A DNA stretch of 64,000 nt from NCBI GenBank assembly GCA_026182355.1, contig JAPFBL010000119.1, positions 1,312,001-1,376,000 on the forward strand. The letters are read 5' to 3'. Each line of letters starts with the position of its first letter. Within the stretch, counting starts at the first letter, position 1. The notes beneath the pieces were generated by a model. The model made no database searches, was not told where the DNA came from, and was given only the letters and a program-made list of their open reading frames with translations. The position numbers were made by a program, and so were the translations under genes. This document shows positions 50,780 through 60,771 of this stretch, piece by piece. This DNA is from Hermatobates lingyangjiaoensis (lineage: Eukaryota > Arthropoda > Insecta > Hemiptera > Hermatobatidae).

Positions 50780-51030
50780 ATTGGTATACTTTGGGAGCAG
50801 ACCTTCTTTTATACATACGCCATTAAAGATCTTGCCAACATTAAGTTTAGTATGTTTCCTACATACCTTTTCAAGGTTTCGAATGCTACCTTTCCATCTC
50901 TGTGGTATCATATAAATTAACTCACCGATTTTTTTATCTTTAATTGTATTTTTCATATTACATGTCCGACGTTTCGGTCTACGTTGACCATTCTCAAGGA
51001 TTCTATATACAAGGTTTTTTTAACAATTCT
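50780..51030 (-). repeat. PLE-F pseudo-LTR end with U3/A8 hammerhead variant
   Basis: On the minus strand at 50968-50997: UCC, UUGAGAA, U, stem II GGUC/GACC with a 6-nt loop, GAA, palindrome ACGU, C, GGACAUG. UCC and GGA form stem I. The far end (GGGAGCAGACCTTCTTTTAT) matches 6005-6035 next to the large PLE-F inverted repeat. It lies immediately 3' of the GIY-YIG remnant at 51200-51377, as expected for an element end. Confidence 0.8.
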
Positions 51031-51199
51031 AATAAATACTTATTTACAATGACAATTACATCACTTCTATCAAACATAACTAATAATAAAATATACTTTT
51101 AAAAAACACTACCTTAATAAACATGATTAACAGGTTTGCTACAAAATTCCCTACATGAACATTTACACAACATTATTTAAATCACTATATAGTTATTTT

Positions 51200-51377
51200 T
51201 CACGAATGTAACTTTAAAATTCTGGAAAAACAACAGGACTGATCATTAATGTTCGGCTTCTTTGCCTTTATGCATAATGATTCAATTATATGCAGCCTCG
51301 TGTGATTATTTTCTGCATATAATACTTCAATGTTGTCTTCCAGCATTTTTCTACTTAGCCTGCTTTTATGTATGTTC
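51200..51377 (-). pseudogene. PLE-F GIY-YIG endonuclease C-terminal remnant
   Basis: The minus-strand frame reads KSRLSRKMLEDNIEVLYAEN, then NHTRLHIIESLCIKAKKPNI and a short tail to a stop at 51200-51202. The ESLCIK segment carries the conserved Glu of GIY-YIG nucleases and the KKPNIN ending is typical of PLE C-termini. The GIY and YIG strands are missing: the homology is cut at a TA run near 51378-51391. The rest of the 91-codon frame upstream belongs to the PLE-D end. This fragment ties the PLE-F ribozyme end to a coding element. Confidence 0.78.
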
Positions 51378-51436
51378 ATATATATATATACAATTAAAAG
51401 AAACGGTCCAGCGGACTTTTTTACAATAAAATAAAA

Positions 51437-51715
51437 AACGAAGGAAACACACAGAAAGACACAGACATAACTCACATCGATATTTCGACAATCGTCGTCA
51501 TCAGGAGGTGCGAAGAGCGAAGAGCGAAGAGTCCCGCAGGAAGACAGGGCGGTAGTTTTTTATTTTATCATATATATATATATGTATATTACATGAAGCA
51601 GTTAGCTTCAGCTACTCAAAGGGACTACTTCTACCCGATGACGACGACTGTCGAAATATCGTTGTGAGTCTTTTGTGTGTGTCTTTTATTTGTGTTTTCT
51701 CTTTCCTGTGTGAAC
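51437..51715. repeat. PLE-D foldback with two hammerhead cores
   Basis: Left arm 51437-51507, right arm 51635-51715, inverted with mismatches. Minus-strand core 51483-51504: CUGAUGA, C, GAC/GUC stem II, GAA, palindrome AUAU, C, GAUGUG. CACCUC before the core pairs with GAUGUG at 5 of 6 positions (stem I). Plus-strand core 51635-51656 is the same but starts CCGAUGA. Between the arms lie a triplicated GCGAAGA word (about 51510-51530), GTCCCGCAGG and a short TA run. GTCCCGCAGG also occurs at 2380. Confidence 0.83.
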
Positions 51716-51739
51716 TATATATATATATATATATATATA
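51716..51739. repeat. (TA)n microsatellite
   Basis: Twelve TA units directly following the PLE-D foldback. Confidence 0.95.
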
Positions 51740-51744
51740 ATATG

Positions 51745-53655
51745 TCCGGGGCAGAAGCTTTTGAAGGCTATACAAGAAATATAGTCACAAATATAGTACA
51801 CTCAAGAAAACGGCTGTTCTAACCCACTTTGAAGAGGCAACGTTTTTTTGCCTCATTTCAGTTTTGACTCACTTGAGTTTATATTTTACTGTAGTGTTTT
51901 GTGTTTAATGTATTTCAACACAGAGTGTATTTCAACACTCTGTTTTCAACACTCTCTGAAAAATTCCAAAACCATGTCGAGTAACATGGTACATTGCTAT
52001 GTCAAACGATGTACCCGCATTTTTCCAAGAATAATAATGGTTGATATTTTCGTGACTCATTATCATAAAATATCAAATATCGTGAAGAAACTTTCTTTTG
52101 AAGGTGATTTTGAAATATTAAAACATTATATATAATAACTATTTGATAAATAAAATTAATTATTTAGGTTCCTGCTTATATAAGAAATATGATTTGTACC
52201 AATGGTGATTTTTAAATAAAACTGCATTTTTTCTGTATACGGCAATACAATAGTGTAGCAAAAAGCGGATAATGTCTAATTTTTGGACAAACTCCCGAAA
52301 TAGGTTTTTTTGCAGAGCTTAAACCAATCACATTCTAAAACAAATAGGAAGTTCTCAGCAACATCACCATTGATGTTTTTTTTGCATATTTTTTTGGATG
52401 CAAATGTTTTAAAACAATTTAATAGGGAAATGTGTACATCTGCATGGCTAAATTTTGAGTAGCACTGAACTGATTATGAGCTACTTTAGTAACTCAAGAA
52501 ACTAAGTAGGGTTTAATGGAAATTTAGTAGAGATTTAGCAACAATGCGTTGATAGCTAATATGCATAAAGGATGTTTGGCACTAATTGGAAGAAACGAAT
52601 CGCACGTTGCTTAAATTCACCATCAACTGTACTCCTAATGAACTGATCAATATTATTTTCTGATCAATTATATTTTGTACATGATATAATGCATGTATTA
52701 TAATATCACGCATTATTATATGATATAATGCGTGTAAAAATGGCAAATGGCTACATCACAGGATATAATTCCTCAAACATTTAAAATAATTTAATTATTA
52801 AATTTATTATCAAGTTATTATTAAATTTAATTGTGCATTGCCAAATAGTTATTGTGAATTGAAGAATTATATTCAAATATACAAACATTACAAACACTTC
52901 ACTCCATGACGTACGAACCTTTGTTGCTATGCACAAATCCTGGTGAATATGACATTTAAAGTATAACGTGGTGAAGTTATATCAGTCAAATGGTATAGTG
53001 AAGCTTATATAATTATAATAATATAATTATATAATAATTATGAAGGTATTATTCAATTAAATAAGTGTCATTCTATTATTATTAATTAGTTAATACCAAA
53101 ATAAAGCTAATATACAATATAGACCAAACAGTATATTGAAATTAAGCAAATTATCATGTAATAACTAAGCCATATAATGGTTTTATTTTGCATAAAGAAT
53201 GATATACTGTTCAATTTGAGAAGATATACACCAGAAAACGAAAGGAGACTTACAAAAAGAGCTTTACGGTTTAGTATTTGAAACCTGTGACCTTTAAGGG
53301 AAAAGGAAATAGGTGGGACTTGTCAAACACAAATGAGACGAAGAAAGCTGAACAGGGAGCGGCTGAAAACTTTGGTCGAAAATATTACCACTCCTAACTA
53401 AAACAGTCATTTATATAACTTGCTGAGAACATAATGAAAACTTCAACTTTTTTTTTAAATCAGGAAATATATATTATTGAGCTATGTTTGAAGGGAATGG
53501 TAAACAGTGATTCTGACCTTTCAATCATCAGCAATAATCTTGCCTGCATTTCTTTCTCCCTCTTTTATCGAGAATGGGATAATTGTCTACTAAACCTGCA
53601 CCTCTGATGCTTATTCATCAAGGGAATATTGCATCATCTCCAGTATGGATCATTA
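51745..53655. other. AT-rich spacer, nothing recognised
   Basis: Minor local repeats only: a TATTTCAACAC/TTTTCAACACTCT series at 51900-51955 and a repeated ATGATATAATGC word at 52680-52730. The 95-codon frame at 51848-52135 has no recognisable domain. Confidence 0.35.
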
Positions 53656-53659
53656 ACCT

Positions 53660-53762
53660 GATATAGTACAGGCGGGGCCTACAGTTCAATCGAGATCTAC
53701 AGTGACAATTGAAAAGAGTACCCAGTTCAGAGGCAAACCACTAGGCTACTCCGGCTTCCCTT
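53660..53762 (-). mobile_element. SINE head fragment (minus orientation)
   Basis: ACCCAGTTCAGAGGCAAACC, then ACTAGGCTACTCCGGCTTCCC is the complement of a tRNA-like start with an A box (TAGCCTAGTGG). The preceding GTACAGGCGGGGC and CAGTTCAAT recall the 54.3 kb copy. The body is mostly absent. Confidence 0.5.
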
Positions 53763-54217
53763 GTCTATAATTTATTTTTGCCTCTATTTGAAATAAAACT
53801 AGAAAAATAACTTTTGAAATGTAAGTGCAGATTGTATCATGGAAAAAATAAGAGAACAAAGAACTCTCTTAGTAGTTAAAACCATGATTCATATCAGAGA
53901 GTTATATGACATTTCATTTGAATATTTATATTGTTGCCTTATAATGACAATTATCATAAGTCTATTACTCGTTCAAAATAAATTAAACAATTTTTTAATT
54001 AATTAGTTCAGTAATATATTTTTTCCAAAATTTTGATTTAGGAATACTTGGAAAATCACGCAGGATTCATTAGAGACTAAATTGGTCAAGAAAAAGCACA
54101 AAAATATGTTTACAGTGCTTACACATACACACACACATATTTAAACAAATATATATTTTTATTCTTTAAACTGATCCCCTAGCGGGTTAGAAACGTCAGC
54201 CCTTTAAGGTGTTTTTG

Positions 54218-54478
54218 TTTGATAGGCGATTCAACGTTGGGAGTCCAAAATTTTGCATAAATCACGTGTATTTAGAGTAGGGATTTTTAACGAGTACCCG
54301 ACATCGTACCGGTGTGGGACTGACGGCTTAAAGTCCTCTACAAGGAACGACATACTCTGATTTATTAACCTCCCGCGTGATCGGGATGAAATCAATGGCC
54401 AGATGGGAATCGAACCTCGGACCAACTAGTTCAGAAGAGAATGCATTAACCACTGAGTTAATCTGGCCCCCTCTATAT
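54218..54478 (-). mobile_element. tRNA-headed SINE copy with clear head (minus orientation)
   Basis: Has ACGTTGGGAGT, GTGTATTTAGAGTAGGGAT, CGAGTACCCGACATCGTACC, GGCTTAAAGTCCTC and TTTATTAACCTCC. The head follows: GGGAATCGAACCTCGG is the complement of a B box (GGTTCGATTCCC), and AACCACTGAGTTAATCTGGC is the complement of an A box region. The B-box word here matches the tRNA consensus best in the window. Confidence 0.78.
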
Positions 54479-54483
54479 ATATA

Positions 54484-54562
54484 TGATCAAACCATTTCTC
54501 CATTTCATATTGTGGTTTGATCATTGGTTGTTATTTCACGTGTTTATGTGAAATCCTGTGTG
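54484..54562 (+). repeat. PLE-A tail fragment
   Basis: TGATCAAACCA and ATTTCATATTGTGGTTTGATC, then TTGTTATTTCACGTGTTTATG: the outer part of the PLE-A end, here without the ribozyme core. It directly abuts the SINE end and a TA run. Confidence 0.75.
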
Positions 54563-54599
54563 ATTTACGGTTTAGTTTACGATTTACTAAACCATGTAT

Positions 54600-56925
54600 A
54601 TATATATACATAATATATATATAAAGTAAAACACAGAATGAATTTGAGTAGTCTTACTGATGAAAGCATGGGGCAATATTACTTCCTACATAAATAGGTA
54701 AGGCTCCAAAATTCTCAAGTTGTGTTGAAACAAACAAGAATTAACACAAAAGAGAAATCAAAGATACGAATGAAATGGAGAAACTGTTGGAGAAGCATCA
54801 CGAGTTAGATTAGCTAAATCACCACAGTAGTTGACAAACAAGAAGTGCAATCATAGTCATTTCAGGCGATCTTTTAAATGAAGTTTGGGAATAAATAAAA
54901 TCAGTTTCTTATTGTAGATGATTTCGATCATTCCAAAGTAAGGTGAAATATTTGAATGAAACAAGTTCCTATAAATAAGGAGATATTTCGGAGAAGATAT
55001 TCATATGGAAGGAGTAAATTAGGTAAAGTTGACTGAAATGCCCCAAGGAAAACACATTAATGGCATAAAACACTTCATAATTCGATATTACTATTGATAT
55101 TGATGCATGTAGATAACGAAATGTAAAATTCTAACTGGAGTTCATTATTGGAGGACGTCATTCAATAGTATCACAAATCGTATCAACTGGAGACTGACTT
55201 CTCTGCATTCTCACTCTGAACCAGTAAACATCAAATTTCCTGTTACCTACCTCAAGGAGAAACATAAGATCATTATTAGATTATTACATCAAACATTGGT
55301 GTTGACGCTAATGTTATTTTTCGACTCACGAGACCTCATAATGTATATTCTCGTTGAAAACTTTGTATTGAAGTTTTGAAATGAATGCAATGCTTTCAAA
55401 CCTCTGTATCTTATAAAATATAGTACATATTTTACTATGTACCGGAAAACGTCTTGATAACATAATATCAAAAATACGGATTAATTGTTCTAAGTTTGAT
55501 GAACGGATTTGGGTAGGATACTAGTAATTTACGTGTTGTGGGACTTAGTGAACTTTCTTAGTTCAGATCTTTGATTTAATCAGTCTTTGTCTCAGGGGGA
55601 AAAGTCAATTTCTCCGTTATGCGTAGTAAAAATTAATTGATTAAGCAAAGGTGGGGGGCGTGGGACAAGGGATGGGAGAAACTGTTTCTTTCTGGGCATA
55701 ACAAAAGCACTACCGGAGTGGCTGGTCGAAATTGATTCACGTCCCGACATGGACACTCATTGTGTCTCTTCCCGGCCGCGGCTCACTTCCTCGCGCACAT
55801 TGTCCCACCAACATCACTGCATCTCCATCAACTAATATACTTAAATAAAATAAATAAGTACTGGTCTTAAAAATAATGTCACGGGTTTTTTTTTTAATAT
55901 CAAAAGACCATTTTCATTCAACATAAACATTTGTGTATGCAAAGAAGTTTAATCGATTCAACTCTCAGTTTTTATTTTTAATATACCTGAAAATGCCTTA
56001 TTTTTCATCATATTGAATATATTATAGAAGAATATTTATAATAGTATAACAGGTTAGTATATTTTCAAGTAATCAGTAAGTTTGAAAAAATCATATGGGA
56101 ATCCAGCGCACATATCCAGCGATGTATGACACTGGAGTATACATCGAAGTACTATACACCAAACTTAATGGGTATAATATTTGTATTAGTTGTCCTTAGT
56201 TTTAAAGAAACTTCCATATTTGAATAAAGTAAGTTAAATGAACTAGTTGAAGAATGTATATTCACATACGTAATATCTGGCGCTTTGCTTTATAATTTAT
56301 AACAATGTGATATTGTAATTTGGTGTATACCCAAAATATGTATTCCATAATTTGACATATTTCAGTACACATAACACAGTCCAGTCCTTACCAAGCCATC
56401 TCTATTTCCTCCTTTTCATGTTAAGGATAAGAGTAAATTAAACTGGATTAGAATTTCTTTTACTAACCACATAAGTCATACTCATTTACACGTAATGTGG
56501 TACCCTTTTAGTACTAATAAAAAATTAATGGGTTGACCGAAGTTAATACCGCAGGTGTGATCATCTGGAGGAACTGGAGATTTTACGACCAACGAAACAA
56601 TCTTCCTCTCAATATCCTTTACTCTGTACGGACAGGCTGTAACGGGAACTACAAAATGCAAGCCATAGATGATGTCTTGTTCATTGTTGCAATAACACTC
56701 TGTCAGGATTCGACTGGGGCATCATTTTAACTTTAATAGCACATTTGCTCAGTACATTAGAGGTCGCAGAGAGGCCAATCAATACCTCTATAGGTATAAA
56801 TTTACAATAGTCTTCTATGTCACAAAACCTAGAAATTCTCGATCACCCAAGCGTTAGATGTATGACTGTTCTAACATCATATCCAGTCGATTTGCTCAGA
56901 TCAGAGCAATCACTATCTCCTAGGA
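54600..56925. other. AT-rich spacer, no supported gene
   Basis: Segment 55650-55820 is GC-richer (GTGGGGGGCGTGGG and CCGGCCGCGGC), but nothing in it is recognisable. The 65-codon frame at 56533-56730 is of balanced composition but has no known domain. The sequence at 56805-56835 recurs exactly at 58692-58722. Confidence 0.4.
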
Positions 56926-56927
56926 TG

Positions 56928-56965
56928 CTTAGATTAGACTGCAGTGGCACTTGTAACTAGGTGTT
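56928..56965 (-). mobile_element. SINE terminal fragment
   Basis: GCTTAGATTAGACTGCAGTGGC matches the terminal word of the SINE family (TTAGATTGCAGTGGC) in the same orientation as the copies at 8.0 and 48.8 kb. The body is missing. Confidence 0.45.
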
Positions 56966-56969
56966 GTTA

Positions 56970-57790
56970 TTTTAGCTAGCCAATAAATATTTTTCCCAAT
57001 GAATATATCCCTTTTGGTTACGCTTACCACTTTAAGGTGAGTAAACATACAAATAGACAGGAATAGGCTTTACATATTTATATATCATTAACTACTTGAT
57101 TAAAAAAAATCCAAACCATCATGGATTTCACAAGACATTGAAAATTTGAACAGTTCGTTTATGACAAACGTTACTAGTCTTGTGCTAATAAATGTGTAAT
57201 ATATTTCTTCTACTAACCACTAATTGCACTTCAACATTGACGACAGAGCATGGTGTTTTAGCATATCCACGCATTGGCATGAGTGAAATAAAAACGAATA
57301 CATGCTCATGAAGAGCTTCTGATCAGTAAGTGTATGGAATACAGACTATATAAGTGTGTGGATTCTCTCTAGGCTGATTAGGATCTGTGGAGGCAAGCAT
57401 CTCTGAAGACACCGCCCTCAGTAAGGTATTCAATAAGCAAGGAGGATGTCACAGCAGGCATTGGGATTCAAAGCCGTAATTTCCGGTGTAACTTACTGTA
57501 ACGCTCTTCAATGCCTGCACCCTGATTTGATAACTAACCTGCTTTCAATGATTCCTTCACTCCGCCTGATCACAAGAAGAAATATAGTCTTGACTGTATG
57601 TTAAAAAAATTAACCATTTCTTAAAAACTATTTACCAGACATCACAATGAAAACATAGATATTTCATACATCATCATTTTAGGTTCTGTCCACTTTACAC
57701 CATGGTTCTCATCATTGATATGCAAAAATAAGTCAATAATTAATTCACTTCAAACTATGGAGTACTAAAGTATTTATAGATTCTGCAGGA
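56970..57790. other. AT-rich spacer, nothing recognised
   Basis: No supported feature. Confidence 0.4.
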
Positions 57791-57794
57791 CATT

Positions 57795-57850
57795 TTACCT
57801 CCTGATGACGACGATTTTGTAAATATAGAATTGAGCTATTTCTGCGTCTA
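57795..57850 (+). ncRNA. PLE-D hammerhead core, decayed solitary copy
   Basis: 57802-57823 reads CUGAUGA, CGACGAUUUUGU, AAA, UAUAG. Stem II GAC/GUC and the GAA have been mutated, but the word TCCTGATGACGACGATT matches the PLE-D core at 51.49 kb. It is probably inactive. Confidence 0.55.
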
Positions 57851-57889
57851 ACCTTGTGTTACTTTCGTTATAATTTGTATCTGTATATA

Positions 57890-58032
57890 TATATATATCA
57901 GCTCAAAAACTAAGAAAACCAACACACAGTGAAAGAGACACACTTACAAACTCAAACTTTCGGATGATCCGTCTTCAGGAGAAAAGAGAATGGGCGACCA
58001 AGCACGCCGGAAACACAATGGCAGGAAACCCA
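57890..58032 (-). repeat. PLE-C pseudo-LTR end with hammerhead core
   Basis: Minus-strand core 57958-57978: CUGAAGA, C, GGA/UCC stem II with UCA loop, GAA, AAGUUUGAG (family AAUU here AAGU). Followed on the plus strand by GAGAAAAGAGAATGGGCGAC, CAAGCACGCCGGAAACACAA, the latter also at 61130-61155. It borders a TA run at 57883-57898. Confidence 0.72.
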
Positions 58033-58270
58033 TTCCTGGGTAAGAGTGTAAGACTCTGGGTAAGACTCTTTCCACTCTGGAACTCCCCAAAAACCTTTCC
58101 TTCTCTGAATCCCCCTCCCGTCCAATCCTTCTAGTAACTATGGACGTTACCTCCATCTATACAGTCATCAACCATGACGAGGGTTTAGACTCCTAGCGAC
58201 ATTTCTTCACTTCCAGACCACTCCCTCATTCACCTTCGACAGACTTCATAGTCTCTACTAAAAAAAGATT

Positions 58271-58541
58271 TGTGTCCAGTTTGGATCGTTTTTTTCGAAT
58301 TTTGAGTGAAATATATATATATATATATATATACATATATATATTAGTATATACTTTTATCAATATTTATATATTTAGATTAATAAATATGGGGTTCTAT
58401 GAGGATACAATACTTTTATCAATATTTATATATTTTGGGATAATAAATAAGGGTTTCTATGAGGATATATACTTTTATCAATATTTATATATATATATAT
58501 ATTTCACTTAATAAAACGAAACACTATCCAAACTGGACACA
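58271..58541. repeat. Inverted repeat enclosing a 59-bp tandem repeat
   Basis: Outer arms 58271-58314 and 58498-58541 (TGTGTCCAGTTTGGAT, GAGTGAAAT and their complements) have a few indels. Inside are a TA run and a direct repeat starting ACTTTTATCAATATTTATAT at 58353, 58412 and 58471, i.e. 59-bp units, 2.5 copies. The Tyr/Ile-rich frame here is a by-product. Confidence 0.8.
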
Positions 58542-58547
58542 ATACGA

Positions 58548-58848
58548 CTTCAAAATTCAAGAACAGTAGCATACAGAGTAAGGAAACACACTTACAGACT
58601 CAAATTTTCGGGTAATCAATCCGTCTTCAGGAGAAAAGAGAAAGGGAGACCAAGCACGTTATAGACGCAACGTTACTTGCCGTAACCATGGCAATAGTCT
58701 TCTATGTCACAAAACCTAGAAAGGGAACCAAGCGTCTACAACGTGCTTGGTTCCCTTTCTCATTTCTCCTGAAGACGAATTACCCGAAAATTTGAGTCTG
58801 TGAGAGTGTTTCCTTGCTCTGTGTGTTACTATTCTTGAATTTTGAACT
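58548..58848. repeat. PLE-C foldback with two hammerhead cores
   Basis: Left arm 58548-58674 and right arm 58735-58848, inverted with scattered mismatches. Minus-strand core 58606-58630 has a longer loop. Plus-strand core 58769-58789 reads CUGAAGA, C, GAAUUACCC-type stem, GAA, AAUU, U, GAGUC. The loop between the arms holds a 31-base block identical to 56805-56835. A TA run follows at 58852. Confidence 0.82.
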
Positions 58849-58858
58849 CATATATATA

Positions 58859-59024
58859 CAATAAAATGTATCAGGACTTAGGTTCAAATTGAACTCTCAA
58901 TGCCTTAATTAGGGATAATATTCATGGGTTTTTAAAGGGATATAAGAACATATATTAGGTGATGTGAGGCATTGAGAGTTAAATTAGAAACTGAAGAACT
59001 GACCAAGTCCTATAAATTTTATTT
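58859..59024. repeat. PLE-E foldback
   Basis: Inverted arms: ATAAAATGTATCAGGACTTAGG, GTTCAAATTGAACTCTCAAT on the left and their complements, with an insertion, on the right (GGCATTGAGAGTT through GAAGAACTGACCAAGTCC to ATTTTATTTT). It is the same family as 13571-13817. No intact ribozyme core remains between the arms. Confidence 0.68.
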
Positions 59025-59033
59025 TGTTTCTTA

Positions 59034-59038
<5 letters not shown>

Positions 59039-59069
<31 letters not shown>
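59039..59069. repeat. (TA)n microsatellite
   Basis: Fifteen TA units next to the PLE-E foldback. Confidence 0.95.
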
Positions 59070-59071
<2 letters not shown>

Positions 59072-59074
59072 TCC

Positions 59075-59610
59075 ACATTGAAATGTACAATAATTTTTGA
59101 AAAATCATTACGATTGCAATACCATATTTTGCACATAAACTAATAGAACGATGATATAAATTGGACAGAAGTTAAAATGATCATGTATATAACATCAATG
59201 ATGTTAAGAAGCCTTACCGAGCATACATTAATTAAATTTAACAGATCCAATACTATGAATATTAGTAATGTTTTATTCAAATTGACAGAGAATTAACGAG
59301 AGCAATAGCTTTGTCTATCAGGGTTAACAAACAGATAATGTTTTACTTATTTATTCATGGACTCCTTTGTTTACCCCGACTTACCCACCTTTTGTTCTCC
59401 TTCCATGACTTTTACACCCTTTAAATTCCTCTCTTAACGCCCTCCTCTCTTTTCAATACCACACCAGATGTCCTATTTCAATTGTTTCAGTTGCGTGACA
59501 CTGACAAAGACTAGTTACTTTGGTTGAATGACCTTAATCTCAATGCTGAATTTCTTACTGCGGTTTAAACGTTGATTTTTATTCCATTTATTTTAGACAA
59601 TGATGTTTCA
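59075..59610. other. AT-rich spacer, nothing recognised
   Basis: No supported feature. Confidence 0.4.
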
Positions 59611-59617
59611 TGTGCTC

Positions 59618-59766
59618 ATTATGAAATGGAAAAACAAGAGTAAGCTCCTTCAACCATAACAAGCGGTCTTCGTAACAAGTAGGGTTTTTGACTCTGACGA
59701 AGACCGCTTGTTAAAGTTGAAAGATCTTAGTCTTGTTTTTCCATTTCATATTGTGGTTTGATCGTT
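59618..59766. repeat. PLE-A foldback, third copy, with one intact-looking core
   Basis: Arms GAAATGGAAAAACAAG...CAAGCGGTCTTCG and the complement. The plus-strand core at 59694-59722 reads CUGACGA, AGACCGCUUGUUAAAGU, UGAAAGAUC: GAA and AGAUCU are kept but stem II is weakened (CGG changed to AAG). The left core has lost its CUGACGA. It is diverged compared with the perfect palindrome at 13.3 kb. Confidence 0.8.
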
Positions 59767-59769
59767 GTA

Positions 59770-60515
59770 TTCAATGATACATATATGTATAATATATTTA
59801 AGGAATGTCTAAATAATTACTAGTTATGATTCATTCAGTGTTCTATAACAAAGCCGCATTGTGAGGTTAGTACTAGTGACGTGAATGTTATCTAATAACT
59901 ATAAACTGGTTATTTTTCACGTGTGACGAATCCTTTCCAATTCAAATTACAGGCATTCTGGTTATCATCTGGACCTACTTCCTGGATCCCTATTTATTAT
60001 TTCCTAGATAAGCTGGGTTGATAACTGTGTGCATCAATGTGGTGATGGAAATTATACAAAACAAAATAATGTTGGAATAACATCATAAGATTATATGAAT
60101 AATGATCAGAAAGCTAAATAAAAGTAGTTCATTATATCTGTTACAGCCATGTTTATCACAGGTAACATCCAATATATTAGATAACTTCTTATAGGAAACG
60201 AACGGTACAATCAGGAACAATTATAATATTAGTACCGAGTTCATATAACAATGGCTGGAACAATAATAAAAACATGTAACTAATTTTTAATTTAATATTA
60301 TTCACATTAAAAAAATATAAATATTTCAATAATTTAACCATTTTATATTATATTAAACTATGAGCCGTCATTCCTGGAAGAGAAAACGTATTTTTCAGTT
60401 CAGAAACTACATTTGGCCTAGTTTAGACAGTTGGGTTATGACAAACCACAATGACTTAATAAACTACTTTTAATTTAAAAATGCCTTAAGTCGATCACCT
60501 CCGTGAAGTGAATAT
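59770..60515. other. AT-rich spacer, nothing recognised
   Basis: No supported feature. Confidence 0.4.
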
Positions 60516-60518
60516 AAG

Positions 60519-60540
60519 TATATATATATATATATATATA
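60519..60540. repeat. (TA)n microsatellite
   Basis: Eleven TA units, 38 bases before the PLE-G foldback. Confidence 0.95.
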
Positions 60541-60578
60541 CCATGATAAACGAAAAACGGTCTGGCAGGACAGATAAC

Positions 60579-60770
60579 ACTTAAAATAAACAGTAAAATA
60601 AACACATAGACTGAAACAAAACAAAAGACTCACTTTTCAATATTTCGACCGTAATGGCGGTCTTCCTCAGGAGAAGAAGTGAATTGACGGAGGGACGACA
60701 GTCATTATTACGGTCGAAATATTGAAAAGTGAGTCTTTTGTTGTTTCAGTTTAAATGTTTATTTTAAGTA
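60579..60770. repeat. PLE-G foldback with strong hammerhead core
   Basis: Left arm from 60579 (ACTTAAAATAAAC) and right arm to 60770 are inverted; the inner half (CAAAAGACTCACTTTTCAAT, ATTTCGACCGTAAT) is near perfect. The minus-strand core at 60643-60670 reads CUGAGGA, A, stem II GACCG/CGGUC (five pairs), GAA, palindrome AUAU, U, GAAAAG. CUUCUC before the core pairs with GAAAAG at 5 of 6 positions. The right arm keeps the 3' half but has lost the CUGANGA box. Confidence 0.85.
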
Positions 60771-60771
60771 T

